DNA of 6,602 nt from Phytoactinopolyspora endophytica (lineage in GTDB: Bacteria > Actinomycetota > Actinomycetes > Jiangellales > Jiangellaceae), in the NCBI RefSeq assembly GCF_004138495.1, contig NZ_ML142853.1, positions 474,327 to 480,928 of the forward strand. The letters are read 5' to 3'. The first letter of the stretch is position 1. Each line of letters starts with the position of its first letter. The translations under genes were made by a program, and so were the position numbers. The notes beneath the pieces were generated by a model. That model was not told where the DNA came from, did not search any database, and saw only the letters and a program-made list of their open reading frames with translations. Positions 6,168 to 6,602 of the stretch are shown piece after piece.

Positions 6168-6602
6168 ACGTGAATCCTCCAGCGGCCTCGACGCACACGT
6201 CGCGGGCGAGCGCCACTCCAGCGGGCGTGGCCCCTGGCCGGACAGCCACGACGGCAATGACGCTGGCGGGCGTGCCGGTTCCGCCGCCGACAATGGCGAC
6301 AGCACCGCCGAGTCCGATGCTGGCCAGGCTGACCAGGCCGGTGGTGGCCGGCATCCGGTGCTGGACGTGCTGGATGCTGCCGATGCCGCGTTCGAGCACG
6401 GCCTGGATGTGGATGCCGCAGCGATCCACGACGAGGACCTGCCCGGGGTGCTGGCCCGGGTGCATGGGTTGGCGGCGAAACAGGCCGAGTTGTTTGACCC
6501 GGCTGATCGCCGAAGCCGACAGCCGGGATCTGGGCCGCCGGCTGGGGGCGTCGTCGACCACGGCGTGGCTGCGCGACATCCTCAACGTGCGCCCCGGGGT
6601 GG
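6160..6602 (+). pseudogene. DUF222/13E12-family (HNH-endonuclease-type) gene, N-terminal part with frameshift, 3' end outside window
   Basis: Start is ATG 6160 (MFERESS), inside the SOS-like box. Residues about 13-65 form a Gly/Asp/Ala/Ser-rich low-complexity linker. From about residue 66 (HPVLDVLDAADAAFEHGL) to LAAKQAELF (ending 6495) the frame reads as the start of a DUF222 domain. In that frame the rest (DPADRRSRQPGSG and onward) is Pro/Arg-rich nonsense, although still open to the edge. From 6494 the next frame instead continues the domain: LTRLIAEAD, then GRRLGASSTTAWLRDIL, a hallmark of 13E12/DUF222 proteins. Removing one T from TTT at 6493-6495 restores QAELLTRLIAEAD. The family normally carries a C-terminal HNH nuclease motif, which would lie beyond the window. 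This is either a genuine pseudogene, a sequencing error in the short T run, or, less likely, programmed frameshifting. Confidence 0.8.

Noticed and set aside
6142..6585. Minus-strand 147-codon frame opposite the DUF222 gene
   Set aside because: The plus strand here encodes recognisable DUF222 sequence and the antisense product shows no family features.
6464..6602. ATG 6464 as the start of a separate short gene in the second DUF222 frame
   Set aside because: The domain begins upstream in the other frame, so this ATG is more likely accidental and the break is a frameshift within one gene.

Overview
The window is high-GC DNA (strong G/C bias at third codon positions, frequent GTG starts, a DUF222/13E12-type gene, an actinobacterial-type VKOR homologue), so it almost certainly comes from an actinobacterium. 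The genus cannot be fixed from the sequence alone. I found no rRNA, tRNA, CRISPR array or intact insertion sequence.

Layout. (1) Positions 1-515, minus strand: 5' part of a vitamin K epoxide reductase (VKOR) family thiol oxidoreductase, cut by the window edge. (2) A short divergent intergenic region (516 to about 630) separates it from a four-gene plus-strand operon (631-4084): a two-TM protein with a DUF4129 domain, a two-TM protein of unknown function, a DUF58 protein, and a four-TM protein of unknown function. These genes are spaced or overlapped by 3, -4 and -1 bases, so they are probably co-transcribed and translationally coupled. DUF58 and DUF4129 genes usually travel with a MoxR-type AAA+ ATPase; none is encoded in this cluster as seen here. 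(3) A convergent 74-base gap separates the operon from a 516-residue DHA2-type (14-TM) MFS drug transporter on the minus strand (4159-5709), which has an AT-rich promoter region and no local regulator. (4) Positions 5710-6159 form a 450-base region with no convincing gene; a low-confidence trace of an IS110-type transposase may lie there. (5) From 6160 to the right edge lies the start of a DUF222/13E12-family (HNH-endonuclease-type) gene. Its start codon is embedded in a SOS/LexA-box-like sequence and its frame is broken by an apparent one-base insertion near 6493-6495.

How the parts fit: the operon probably encodes an inner-membrane complex in which the DUF58 protein (cytosolic vWA-like domain) works with the three small membrane proteins; its biochemical role is unknown. 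The VKOR protein would recycle a periplasmic/extracytoplasmic disulfide-forming partner. The MFS gene and the DUF222 gene look functionally unrelated to the operon. The most interesting signals are the LexA-like box fused to a probable leaderless start, the DUF222 frameshift, the MoxR-less DUF58 cluster, and a symmetric -10 element between the divergent genes.
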